From contig JAPQWV010000645.1 of assembly GCA_027422505.1 (NCBI GenBank), positions 248,001-312,000 on the forward strand: 64,000 nucleotides of DNA, in the 5' to 3' direction. The notes under the pieces are model-generated. The model searched no databases. It saw only the letters and a program-made list of their open reading frames with translations, and was not told the origin of the DNA. Shown here one piece after another: positions 32,669-43,990 of the stretch. Position 1 is the stretch's first letter, and every line of letters begins with the position of its first letter. The stretch comes from Craterostigma plantagineum. Lineage: Eukaryota > Streptophyta > Magnoliopsida > Lamiales > Linderniaceae. Position numbers and translations under genes: made by a program.

Positions 32669-33880
32669 TCAATTTTGGAAGTCCAAGTATAGCACTTCCT
32701 TCTCGGTCCCGTCTTCCTCACCTGCGAGATAGTGCTTTAACCTATGGCCGTTCACCTTAAACGTACCCTGCTCCATACCTGAAATCTCAACAGTACCATA
32801 AGGAAAAACACGGGTAACAGTGAACGGTCCTGACCAGCGTAATCTAAGCTTGCCAGGAAAGAGCCTAAGTCGAGAGTTAAAAAGGAGGACTTGGTCCCCT
32901 TCCTGAAACTCTCGCCTTTGCTTAATTTTCTTATCGTGATATGCCTTAGAACGTTCCTTGTACATGCGGGCGTTATCATAAGCCGATAAACGCCACTCGT
33001 CTAACTCGTTGATTTGGAGTTGCCGCTTTCCGCCGGCGTTCCCCAAATCGAGATCTAAGGACTTGATGGCCCAATATGCCTTATGCTCTATTTCTACGGG
33101 AAGATGGCATGCTTTTCCATAGACTAATCTATATGGTGTAGTGCCTATAGGAGTCTTATATGCAGTCCTATATGCCCAAAGTGCATCATTCAACTTGTTC
33201 GCCCACTCCCTACGGTTCCCCTCTATGGTTTTCTCTAGAATACGTTTCAACTCGCGATTCACTACTTCGACTTGACCACTAGCTTGGGGATGGTACGGGG
33301 TGGATAGGCTATGCTTAACACCGTAACGTTCTAACGTGCGTGCAAACTGGGTGTTACAAAAGTGAGTGCCTCTATCACTTATGATGCATCTAGGTGCCCC
33401 AAAACGTGAAAATAATGCTCGCAAAAATCTAACGACTACCCTAGCGTCGTTTGTGGGTAAAGCTTGCGCTCGGCCCACTTAGACACATAATCGACGGCAA
33501 CTAGGATGTACTTATTATTGTATGAGCTAGGAAATGGACCCATGAAATCTATACCCCATACATCGAAAATTTCACAAACTAAGATGAAGTTCTGGGGCAT
33601 TTCGTCGCGTTTGGAGAGATTACCTGCGCGCTGACACTGATCACAAGTGTCAACGTACCTTTGGGAGTCCTTGAAGATCGTGGGCCAGTAGAAACCCGCT
33701 CTCCAACACCTTCTGAGCGGTCCTGTTGCTGCGTAGTGCCCTCCGGTCGGTCCATTGTGGCAAGGTCTAAGGATCTGCATAGATTGTGGGGCAGCCACGC
33801 ATCGCCGTATTACCTGGTCTGCACATCGCCTGAAAAGATACGGGTCTTCCTAAAAGTAGTACCTCAAATCAGAAAAGAAT
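32669..33880 (-). pseudogene. Gypsy integrase (Athila type)
   Basis: The zinc-binding domain ([15 protein letters not shown], then [10 protein letters not shown]) and first catalytic Asp ([10 protein letters not shown]) are in the block 33798-33436. The second Asp (IISDRGTHF) and the Glu ([13 protein letters not shown]) are in 33478-32669, which runs to the natural stop with a [19 protein letters not shown] core-end domain. The two blocks are split by a probable one-base deletion near 33465. Upstream, about 33850, a stop sits where related proteins usually have Trp. Without these lesions all catalytic residues would be present. Confidence 0.9.
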
Positions 33881-35071
33881 TTATTCTTTTGCTGACTCGT
33901 GTATTCCTTTGGTGACCCTCGCAACAAGGTAGTTAGCGTAATCTGCAAACCAAGGGTTGCCGTCGCTTACCACATGTATCGCGTAGAGGTGCTCGTCTGG
34001 GAACCGATCTTGTATCGCTCTTTCGTCCTTATGATATATTTCGGACTCCTCTAGTCGGGAGAGGTGGTCCGCTGCTAGGTTCTCCGCACCCTTCTTGTCG
34101 CGGATCTCTATATCGAACTCTTGCAGTAGCAGGATCCACCGAATTAGCCGTGGCTTGGCGTCGGGCTTTACTAACAAGTACTTAAGAGCAGAGTGGTCAG
34201 TAAAAACAATAACTTTAGAAATGATCAGATATGACCTGAACTTGTCGAAAGCAAACACGACGGCCAACAGCTCCTTCTCGGTGGTCGTGTAATTGGTCTG
34301 GGCTGCGTCTAACGTCTTACTCGCGTAATAGATTGGCCTGAAGTGGTTGTCCTTACGCTGCCCTAGCACGGCCCCAACTGCATAGTCACTAGCGTCGCAC
34401 ATTAGTTCAAAGGGCAGCCCCCAGTCGGGGGCAACCATAATAGGTGCTGCGATAAGTCTTTCCTTAAGTAGATTGAAAGCATGTAGGCATTCGTCATTAA
34501 AATCGAACGGGGCATCTTTCTCTAACAATCTAGACATAGGACGTGCAATTTTAGAAAAATCTTTGATAAATCTACGATAAAATCCCGCATGTCCTAGAAA
34601 ACTTCTAATTGACTTCACGTTCGAGGGGACAGGCAATTTTTCTATCGTCTCTAACTTAGCTCGGTCCACTTCGATTCCTTTAGAGGAAATCTTATGACCG
34701 AGATCTATACCCTCTCGAACCATGAAATGGCACTTTTCCCAATTAAGTGCCAAATTCGTTTCCTCGCATCGTGCGAGTACGAGCTTTAGATTCGATAAAC
34801 ATGCATCAAATGAGGAACCGAAAACAGAGAAGTCGTCCATAAATACTTCCATTACCTCACCTACCAGTTCGTCGAATATGGCCATCATGCATCGCTGGAA
34901 GGTGGCTGGGGCGTTGCATAATCCGAATGGCATCCTTCGGTATGCGAATGTTCCGAACGGGCATGTAAACGTAGTCTTCTCCTGGTCCTCGGGTGCTATG
35001 GGAATTTGCAGATAACCTGACAAACCATCAAGAAAACAATAAAATGAGTGACCTGCTAGCTTTTCTAACAT
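33881..35071 (-). pseudogene. Gypsy reverse transcriptase-RNase H
   Basis: Open for 396 codons. RT motifs: [40 protein letters not shown] and the catalytic [11 protein letters not shown]. RNase H motifs: [34 protein letters not shown] with the second catalytic residue, and [11 protein letters not shown] with the third. The upstream end lacks the first RT blocks, which lie in the neighbouring frame, and the downstream end runs out of frame near 33900. The domain itself looks functional. Confidence 0.9.
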
Positions 35072-36048
35072 TTGATCAATAAATTGTAAAGGAAAATGAT
35101 CCTTTCGCGTGGCTCGTTCAATTTCCTATAGTCGATGCAGACGCGCCATCCGGTCACGGTCCTCGTCGGGATCAGTTCGTTCTTGTCGTTGGTGACGACC
35201 GTCATGCCTCCTTTCTTTGGGACCACCTGGACCGGGCTGACCCATGCGCTGTCTGAGATGGGATAGATCATCCCCGCGTCTAGCAGCTTGATTACCTCCT
35301 TCTTGACAACGTCCTTCATGTTGGGATTGAGGCGCCTTTGACGCTGAGCGACCGGCTTGAAATCGTCTTCCATGAGGATCTTGTGCGTGCAATAGCTCGG
35401 GTTGATACCCCTTATGTCGGATATCTTCCACGCCAACGTCTTCTTGTGCTCCTTCAACACGTCTAAGAGCTGACTCTTCTGTCTGTTGTCGAGGTTTGAC
35501 GAGATGATGACCGGCAGCCCTCCATTATTGTTTAGAAATGCGTACTCGAGGTGGTCGGGCAGCGGCTTCAATTCTAGGACCGGCGGTTCCTCAACCGAGC
35601 TCTTCTCCTTGTCCTCTTCGCTGCTCTCATCGATGGCTACAATAGGCTCGTGGACTTCCTCCCCACACTCGTCGATTGCCATAAGCGTGTGTATGTCGTG
35701 ATCGCCGACCTGTGACAGACCTTGCACAAAAAAGAGAAAGTCGTGTTCAAATACGTCTAAGAAATAACACTTATCGTCCTGCTCGCTACTCTTTTTCATT
35801 GAGTTGGCCATATCAAAGGTAACCTTCTCCCCATCTACCGTCAAGGTTAACGTCCCATTCCTAACGTCTATAATGGTTTCCCCCGTGGCTAAGAAAGGTC
35901 TACCTAAAATCAAGGGGACATTTTCATCTTCTTCCATATCTAAGATAACGAAATCTGCGGGAATCACGAACTTATCGACCTTAACTAGGACATCCTCGAT
36001 AACACCTCGAGGGTACTTTAACGATCTATCAGCTAATTGGAGGCTCAT
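35065..36048 (-). pseudogene. Gypsy protease end and RT N-terminus
   Basis: Begins in the protease fold (VKVDKFVIPADFVILD, VPLILGRPFLATG), continues through an acidic linker, and ends in RT blocks [13 protein letters not shown]. It is separated from the upstream gag-protease block and from the downstream RT block by one-base frameshifts, at about 36050 and 35105. Each shift is consistent with a single deleted base. Confidence 0.88.
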
Positions 36049-37199
36049 CCTGGTGGTCGTGGTTCACCTAGACCTAAACGCTTAAACATAGAATACGGCA
36101 TGAGATTAATACTAGCGCCTAAGTCAGCTAACGCACGCTCGATTACTAAATCTCCTATAAGACAGGGAATAGTAAAACTCCCTGGATCCTTTAGCTTCTT
36201 AGGAATCTTGCTCTGGAGAATCGCCGAGCATTCCCCACGCAGGAAGACGGTGGATACGTGTTCGAGCTTCCTTCTGTTCGTCAGCAAATCCTTCAAGAAC
36301 TTGGCGAAGCTGGGCATCTGCGTAATGGCTTCAACAAAAGGTAAGTTAATATGCAATTCCTTACACATGCCCATAAATTTACCAAACTGCGCCTCGTTCT
36401 TGTCCTTTTTCAGTTGAGCCGGATACGGGATCTTCGGCTGGTATGGCTTCACCGGTGGTCGCTGGATCTCCGTTACCTTTTCCCTTTCGGGCCCGACCTT
36501 TTCCTTCTCAGTTTCAGCCTTCTCGACATTGTCGCCTTTGATTACCTCCACATCGGGTTCGTCGTGGCTCTCAAAGCTGGCATTCTCCTTCGCCTTCTTC
36601 TTGGCGGGCACTTCTTGCAATTCCCGTCCATTCCTCAACGTCACCGCCTTGCAGTACTCCTTTGGATTTGGCTCGGTGTAGCTTGGGAGCGATCCCTGAG
36701 TGCGCCCCGCCAACTGCTTCGCCATCTGGCCCATCTGTTGCTCCATCTTTTTGAGCGAGGCATCCGTGTTCTGAGCACGCAAGTCGTTCGCCTCTATGTA
36801 CTCCTCCATCTTCGTCATTCGACTTTCGTGGGCTGCAGTGGTGCTACTGAAATTCGTGAGAAGCGTCTTCATCATGTCCTTCATCTCCCTCATGTCGTCA
36901 GATCCTCCCGCGGGCGCATTCTGGTACTGTCGTGGTGGCCCGTTTTGGAATCCGGGTGGTCTGGGCTGAAATCCTGGCGGTCCTTGGCCCTGATGATTCT
37001 GATTCCCGTATGCCAAGTTAGGATGAGCCCGAGGTTGGAAACTCCGCTGGCCACCTTGGTAGTTGCCCATATAGTCGACGTGCTCCAATGACTGCCCAAG
37101 TTGGCATTCTGAGATCTCGTGGGCAGCGCCGCAAATTCCGCACAAGGGCACGTACGGCGTGTGCTGCGTCGGTGTGGTGGTGGCTACGGCGTTCACGGG
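36045..37199 (-). pseudogene. Gypsy gag C-terminal part and protease start
   Basis: Follows gag in the same frame after the TAG at 37200-37202. It has a Cys/His cluster (CGICGAAHEISEC), a Gln/Pro/Gly-rich stretch, a predicted coiled coil (MKDMMKTLLTNF to MEQQMGQMAKQL), and the protease active site ADLGASINLMPYSMF near the end. The single in-frame stop could be a nonsense mutation or a read-through site; Athila gag-pol is normally one frame, so a mutation is more likely. Confidence 0.85.
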
Positions 37200-38201
37200 C
37201 TACGCCTGCCCAGACTTGGGAAGTAATGCGCCAATCACCGTCTGCAACTGGGAGTTCGTCGAGGCAAGTTGCTGCTGAAGCGCCTCGATCTTGGCATTAG
37301 TGGCCGTCTCCTCGCTAACTCCAAATACATCGGGTGTCTTCATCCTGGTATTTCCCCTCATGAAACTATTCCTCGAATAGTCATCGATTAAATTCCATGC
37401 ATCGGTGGCATTAAGTTTCACGAGTCCTCCTCCTTCGGCTCCGTCTAACATATGAACAGTCTGATCGTTGAGCCCCTCATGGAATCGGTTGATCTGGGCT
37501 GCCTTCGACATCCCGTGCTGCGGGCACCTTTTCAGTAGCGCCTTATATCGCTCCCACACCTCGTAGAGGTTTTCTGAGTCCTTCTGATGGAATAGGGATA
37601 TCTCTGTCTTTAACCTTAGCACCTTCGAGAGTGGGAAGTAGTGGTTGATGAAAGCGGCTCGCATCTCCTCCCACGTAGTGATCGATCTGGGCGGCAACAT
37701 ATCCAACCAGTCCTTCACCCTGAACTTGAGCGAGAACGGAAACAGCATAAGCTTAATTGCGTCGCCCGGGACCCCATTGATCTTGATGGTATCGGTCACC
37801 GTCAAGAATGCCTTCAGGTGGGAATAGGGGTCGTCGTCGGGATAGCCCTCAAACTGGGCCGTCTGGAAAATCATCCGAAGCCAGGAGTGCTTCAGTTCGA
37901 AGTTGTTGTTCTCTATCGGCGGGATGACGATCGCCGATTCAGTACCGCCTAGCGCGGCATTTTTGAGGAGGTCTTGAAGTGTTGGCTCCTCCTCCGGAAC
38001 GTTGTGGACGGGCACTCGGTGGTCCGCCATCATTACTTCTGTATTTGGACTATCTACGGTTGTCTCTACACAGGAGTTTAAGGTTGACTCCTGCGAACTA
38101 TCCTCTGAATAACAAACTAGCGGATCCTGAGAGGTGGTTGATGCTCCTTCGGTATCGTACTTAAGCTTCCTTCGTAACTTCCAAATCCGGGTCTGCGTCA
38201 A
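37200..38201 (-). pseudogene. Gypsy gag capsid domain
   Basis: 333 codons from the first usable start at 38201 to TAG. The retrotransposon gag domain is clear: FSLKFRVKDWLDMLPPRSI, TTWEEMRAAFINHYFP and SENLYEVWERYKALLKRCPQ. It would form the capsid. An upstream in-frame start was not established, and the leader between 38202 and 38435 is short. Confidence 0.9.
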
Positions 38202-38435
38202 CGATGGGACCCGATGGATGGCTTCGGGTCATTCACCGCTGAATCGTACCTTCAGTACGTGAAAATAAAAATTAGCAAAGGAATAATAAAATCGTCGAAA
38301 AGATTACGATAGTACTAATGACGCAGGAAACAAATAACGCAAATAACACAAATAACGCAAATAGTAATAGCAAATAAAGACGTCAAATAAAAGTGGCTAA
38401 ATTACCGAACTACGGTGTTCCTAATATCAATTTAC

Positions 38436-38453
38436 TCCCCGGCAACGGCGCCA
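38436..38453 (-). other. Primer binding site, Athila type
   Basis: The minus strand reads TGGCGCCGTTGCCGGGGA six bases inside the 5' LTR. It is recognised as the primer sequence used by Athila elements (tRNA-Asp). Confidence 0.85.
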
Positions 38454-38459
38454 AAAACT

Positions 38460-39849
38460 TGATCGACACGTGGTGTGTGAATGAAAAGTGCGACAAGTGA
38501 TAATTAAAACGAATACCTAATTACTATCACCGACGTGCGATAGGCAGTGAACCTATCGTTGGTAGTGCAGTAAAGTGAGTAGACGAGTATCGAACACGAG
38601 GAATAAATCAAGTACTAGTAATTACCTATCGACTCGATATTTAGCCTAAATAAAATACGCATATTTTTTATGACTTAACCTAACACTTACCCCTAAATCG
38701 ACTAGAAATTCAAAGAACACGTTAAACTGATACGAAGCTTTCAGATAAGAAAAAGTGCTCGGGATTCGAATCCCGCTAGGTATTATTGGCTAAGACAATA
38801 AACTATCGCTCCTACGTGATTTTGACTAGATCGCAGTAATTTTCCTGCCCGCTCGCGAGTTTGCTGTCGCCCTAAACGCTCGCCGGGATCTAAAATTCAT
38901 TAATTACTAACAGCGAGGATCGAGTATTTGCTTTCACCCTATACTCGAATCCTATCTTCTACGAATGGCCTAATCGTTATTTAGCTGTCGCCCTAAACGA
39001 TTTTCCAAACAATTACTTTAACACATAGACATATTAAAGCAACGAAATAATTTCATTGAACGATAAATAGTCAAAACACATAGTCATGATAATTAAAAGT
39101 CTTAACTACGAAATATCCTAGCGTTCATCTAATCCCAAACACAAAGGGAATTAGCTACGCATAATAGAAGGAAAAACAACTAAGGAAATAGAAATTAAGA
39201 GAAAAGAACTCATAATCGTTGAAAGCTCGGGTAGATCTTTGTTCTTCGTTCACGTTTGCGTAGAACTCCGTCTCTTGCGCTCCGGGGCGTGATTCTGCGT
39301 TCTTTCGTGCTATTTTTATCTGGTCTAAGTCCCCTCTTTCTGAGTCGAATTTGGGCTTTTATAAGAAATTTCGCATAGGTCACGGCCTGGGACATGGGCC
39401 GTCACGGCCGTGACCACCACCGACTCTATGCGAGAAAATCGAAACCATGCGTCACGGCCAAGTGCATAGGGTGTCACGGCCGTGACCATCATCAGTCATG
39501 CTCTCTGCCTTGCGTCACGGCCACGTGCGTTGCATGTCACGGCCGTGACCTTCATTAGCGGACTATTCTGCCTCGCGTCACGGCCATGACCATCGTCAGC
39601 GCCCCGCTCTCTCGCTCTCTGTCCCTCGTCACGGCCGTGACGCGTGATGCGTCTGGCCGTGACCGAGGGCAGTTTCGCCTTTTCCGCGCCGTTTTGCCTC
39701 GTTTTCGCTCCTTTTCGCCCGAAACTCGTCCTAAGCTCCTTTAATATCAAAATAAGTGTAAATATGTTGAATAAATGCACAAAGTGATTGCTAAAACTAT
39801 GTTATACCCAATAAAGTACTACGATAAATGCACTAAAATGCGTTTATCA
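38460..39849 (-). repeat. 5' LTR of the Athila-type element
   Basis: 1390 bp partner of 27015-28429. Lacks 25 bases present there. Carries the same palindrome cluster at about 39378-39663. Confidence 0.95.
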
Positions 39850-39854
39850 CGCAA

Positions 39855-40212
39855 CTCGAGTGGTTCTCATGTGTGACTTGAAGTATGTCCCACATATCTT
39901 TGGCAGATTCGCATGAGCTCACACGGTTGTATTCTTCTCTTGTAAGACCGCAGGCAATCATGTTCTTTGCTTTGGCATTCAAAGAGATTCCTCGCTTGTC
40001 TGTTGCATCGTAGTCAGAATCTTTCTTTGGAGTTCCATCCGCCTTTTTGGGATTGTAAGGTCCAGCGTGATGATATCCCACGGGTCATAGTCACTAGCAA
40101 GCAGGAATTCCTTCATCCAGTTTTTCCATATGGCGTAGCTTGTTCCATCGATGAGTGGTGGCCTAGAATGCGATTGTCCCTCTACAAAAATATCAAAACT
40201 CGAAGAAGCCAT
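39855..40212 (-). pseudogene. Copia gag N-terminus (outer element)
   Basis: Starts at ATG 40212. It shows SRPPLIDGTSYAIWKNWMK, a UBN2/DUF4219-type gag start, then RGISLNAKAKNMIACGL and ESAKDMWDILQVTHE. A frameshift near 40030 divides it, and the nested Gypsy element interrupts it at 39850. It continues at 27009. Confidence 0.87.
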
Positions 40213-40251
40213 TAGATCTTTAACTCAGGTTTCCCGTCGTTTGAATAACCC

Positions 40252-40263
40252 GCTCTGATACCA
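40252..40263 (-). other. Primer binding site, initiator-Met tRNA
   Basis: TGGTATCAGAGC on the minus strand, two bases from the LTR end. Confidence 0.92.
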
Positions 40264-40265
40264 AA

Positions 40266-41667
40266 TGAAGATAAAAACATGCCGAAGATGGGGGTGAATT
40301 AGGCTTAATTTATGTTTCTTATTTTCACAAATCTAATATGAAGTGACTTAGAGATGCCTACTGATGCTTAGAAAGAGTACGACTGATATACCCTAGTTAC
40401 GTCGGATGTGCGTCGGGTCTGTCTCACAGCGATAAGGAAATAAGTGAAAAGTAAATGTTAGACAGTATTTTTATAGAGGTTATATCCCCAACTGGGGTTT
40501 ACTCATCTCCTTGGGATTTTCTTTCCAAGAGTTTAACCAATCACTATAATGCACCGTAGCTGGTTATAAAACTGATTGGTTAGCCCAATACACAACAGAT
40601 AACAAATTCTGCTCGATACTCTCGTACTAATAGGTTCGCAAATTCTCAGTTTTACGAAATAATGAAGTGTTGCTCATATATAAACATTTTCTCTCAACAC
40701 TTTTCATGGAAAATCAGATCAAGATTAATCACCAAATCAAGCACATAGTTTCCATGCATTTTTCGAGAGTTAAATTCCATGTAGATCATGCTCATCATCA
40801 ACGTTCATAACGGTCATTTAGCTCATTAATGCATGATCATATTCGATATAAAAGCCCAAATTCGTTATCAAGGCACATTCAATCATTTCGACATATATTT
40901 ACCATATCAGCACTTTCCATATGTGATGCCCTGCTATCTGTTTCTAGAATAAATCAGTCCAGAGTTACTTTCCAAATATAGCTCACGAGATAGCATTGTA
41001 TCAGCACGTTTTCCATATACAGGTCATAGCATTAGATCAATATATTTACCATGTTTAGCACACAAATCATATCAGAGCATACTTAATTCGATTTATCATA
41101 TCATGGCAGATCTTCCTTATTTCAGAGATCACATCCGTTTATAGCATATACCATATAATAGCACCTTATCCACAAAGTCAATCTAATCAAAACTTTCCTA
41201 AATATAGTATTCCAATCAGCATAAGGAAAGATATTAATTCAGTATTGCACATTAAATTCAGCGGAAAGCATGCAAACGATTTTCTACTCGATTCATTCAG
41301 GAATAAACAAGTATCAACGGATATATCTCTTTCCATATATAAACAGTATATTTCCTTTTATAACTCAGTAGGATATCTCATGCATTATTTCCATATATAG
41401 CACAACGATATATCCTATCACATGGACTGTCTATAACATGCGATCACCTAGGTTCAACTGATAATTACAGAATCACATGCGAATCAAATATTCAACTATT
41501 TAATCAATTTTTAGCTCATAAATAATACATGGTTGAATATTATCAAAGACTTAGACTATTTATTTGATCACAAATCGAATTGCTTAATCTATAGACCTAA
41601 TGTCATTATAATTACATTGTTCATCAAAACTCTCTAACGCTCTGGACCAAAAAGGTCAACGGCAACA
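40266..41667 (-). repeat. 5' LTR of the outer Copia element
   Basis: 1402 bp. On the minus strand it starts TGTTGCCGTTGACCTTTTTG and ends TTTTTATCTTCA. It is homologous to both halves of 9826-12670 but lacks about 250 bases of the GC-richer part those copies share (around 10950-11090 and 12120-12300). Confidence 0.82.
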
Positions 41668-42240
41668 CTCTTCGAATGCCTTCTTTGAGACATGGAGTCT
41701 AAAATTTATACCAAAACAGAAAGGTCACCTCCACAATCTGTTTAGTTTCTTGGTGCTTATCCGTTATCACTCCACTTTAGCATAAGCTGCATCGTTGAAG
41801 AATCTGCAAGATGTAATTTAATTACGCTAACTATTGACGAAAGGTCAACTACATCAATAAACTTATGCATGGTCGATAAATTTTGCAGCAGCCATCACGC
41901 AGGTGGTGAATAGCCGATGGCTGTGAAAGGGAGTCAAACACGTGTTGTTCTTGTGAAGGAATTGGTCCAGATATATATGTGATGAAGCATGGATACGACT
42001 TTAAGACTCAATACACATATTAATGAAGGCTAAGAGAACGCGTCCTTATGCCACGGAAAATGGCGATGAGATCTTTAATGTCTCAACTCTCTAGTAAGGC
42101 CTCATTTCTTTCAACAGATCCTTCAAGAAACAATTAAAGAAGTTTAAGCACTAAAGGCTTTTTCATAGCTGTCATCTCAAAACAATGATGTGCAAATCCA
42201 GCTAAAAGAGAGACGAACTCAGGCTAAGTTGGAACGTAAA
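41668..42240. other. Unassigned stretch
   Basis: No gene or element recognised. It may be old host sequence, since the next MITE interrupts it with a clean target duplication and it resumes at 42955. Confidence 0.35.
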
Positions 42241-42818
42241 CAGGGGCGGATCCAGAAATTTTTAATTGGGTGGGGGCTGTAAATTTTTTTATTTTATTTT
42301 TGCTTTCCCAAGTTTTTTTTAAGTAATCGACTATGGTATTTCGCAGCATACTCTAGATGAGCTTAATTATGTGAGAATATTTCGCTCGAGATATATCTAC
42401 ATTGTTGACTAGCTCAATTTGGAAGATCAAGATACTATCAATTGACTATTATAAGGTATTGGAAAAGATAGAAAATTACATATTAAATCGTATATATTAA
42501 CGAATATGTATTAACAAAAAATAATCTAAAAGAGAAGAATTAACACGAAAAGAAAGTGTCTGAAAAGTAAAAACTAACTTTAAAAAGTCAAAAGTAATAA
42601 GAATAAAAAAACAAAAATGAAAAGAAGTAAAAAGAATAATAATAGAACACTAAAATGCATAAAACAACAGAAAGCGTTAACCTAACTTAAAAAAAGGAAG
42701 AAATTAAACTAATAAAAACAAAAATATAGGAAAAGCCTCAAACGAGTTTGAACCCACGACCTTTTAAGATAAAACCCCACATTACTAACAGTTGCACTGC
42801 ACACCATATTGTTAATAC

Positions 42819-42857
<39 letters not shown>

Positions 42858-42946
42858 TATTTTTCAATATAATACATAATACTAAAACTTCAAAAAATTT
42901 CGCGGCGGCCGTGTCTCCCTCCGGCCACAACGTAGATCCGCCCCTG
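42241..42946. mobile_element. hAT-like MITE, 706 bp
   Basis: Perfect 12-bp inverted ends CAGGGGCGGATC, flanked by an 8-bp duplication AACGTAAA (42233-42240 and 42947-42954). No transposase frame; an AT microsatellite lies at about 42829-42854. The 8-bp duplication fits the hAT superfamily. Confidence 0.85.
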
Positions 42947-42954
42947 AACGTAAA

Positions 42955-43593
42955 GACACACTGGCAGACACATCAAGAACAATTCTGAGAAACTCAACAA
43001 ACCACATAAAGGTTTGATTTGTATTTGTAGACGATGATCAAGAGAAACTACAAACTTGGTAAGAGGAAATAATGGAGTTCTAGATATTAAATGAGAAGTT
43101 ACTTTAAATTCAAGAGAAAGTCAGCGAAATTGTGAAGCCCACCAATTCATCCCTTCACCTCAAATAGAAAGACTCGGCTTAATACAGGAATTGGATGTAT
43201 TGACATGCATGAAAGAAAAAACTCTGTAGTCCCAGACAACATCCGAGGCTTTAATACTCCAAAATATCTAACACAAGAATTTTATTTTTGGTAACTGGCA
43301 CAACACCAAGGATCTGACGCAATAAGATGCGGTAGTAAATAGGACTAACTGGAAATTTTATCTTGACACCCTTCACGGGTGCTTCAGACAGAATTTTCTC
43401 TAGTACCGTACCATGGCGGAATTAAACATTCTTTACATCAAAAGTATAACAATAAAAACAGAAACATGCGAAACTTAAACATTCTTTATGAGTTGAGCAG
43501 TTTGTTTAGCAGATCTGCTTGACATTGAGTGCTATGGTTTTGACTCACTAGCCATTTTATCGAACACAAAGAGAACTTAATGTCATGACGTAT
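42955..43593. other. Unassigned stretch
   Basis: No coding region or transposon end is recognised. It ends where the CACTA-type terminus begins. Confidence 0.35.
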
Positions 43594-43768
43594 CACTACA
43601 AATCATTTGAGAAATATCGACAGCAAAATCCGAGGTAAAACCGTGGAAAACAGGCCTCTCGATGGATGAGGCGTGGGTAACGTCCGTCGAGTTTTCCATC
43701 ATCGAAAATGAAAGAGCCGTCGAGGAGGCCGTCGATAAAATAGGTCAACGGAAAGAATGGTTGCTAAT

Positions 43769-43990
43769 CCGTCGATAATTGTCGAGCTCCGATCGACGGA
43801 TTTACCGCTGATAATGTTCCACGGACTAATAGTGGATATTCCGTCGATAATTGTCGAGCACCACTCGACGGATTGACCGATGATATATTTCCACGGATAA
43901 GTAGTTGATATTCCGTCGATTAATTTCGAGCAACCCTCGACGAATTAGCCAATGATATATTTCCACTGATTAATGGTTGATATTCCGTCG
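43769..43990. repeat. 72-bp subterminal tandem repeat of the CACTA element
   Basis: CCGTCGAT recurs at 43769, 43841, 43913 and 43985, exactly 72 bases apart. Units contain TCGACGGATT and TTCCACGGA words and drift gradually. Such subterminal arrays bind TnpA-like proteins in known CACTA elements. Confidence 0.9.

Larger units (their letters stand above)
27015..39849 (-). mobile_element. Athila-type Gypsy LTR retrotransposon, 12.8 kb
   Basis: LTRs at 27015-28429 and 38460-39849 begin TGATCGACACGTGG and end ATGCGTTTAYCA. They differ by about a dozen substitutions by eye plus one 25-bp indel near 27870. The target duplication is CACAA (27010-27014) against CGCAA (39850-39854), one transition apart. 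The primer site (38436-38453) reads TGGCGCCGTTGCCGGGGA on the minus strand, the type reported for Athila elements and complementary to tRNA-Asp. Order on the minus strand: gag, protease, RT-RNase H, integrase, spacer with palindromic repeats, ORF2, long 3' spacer, purine tract. The extra ORF2 and primer type indicate the Athila lineage. It lies inside the gag gene of the Copia element above. Confidence 0.92.
23225..41667 (-). mobile_element. Long-LTR Copia element (Sirevirus/Tork-like), split by a nested Gypsy element
   Basis: On the minus strand the order is: 5' LTR (40266-41667), primer site (40252-40263), gag start (40212-39855), then the inserted Gypsy element (27015-39849), then the rest of gag, protease, integrase and reverse transcriptase down to about 23225. 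RNase H and the 3' LTR are missing. Gag continuity across the insertion is clear: it reads ILQVTHE on one side and ISLLTHQYELFKMEDNETIS on the other, which are adjacent in related gag proteins. Lineage is inferred from the long LTR and gag type and is uncertain. Confidence 0.85.

Noticed and set aside
36351..37091. Long plus-strand open frame of 246 codons.
   Set aside because: It is the shadow of the gag-protease gene on the other strand and has no domain of its own.
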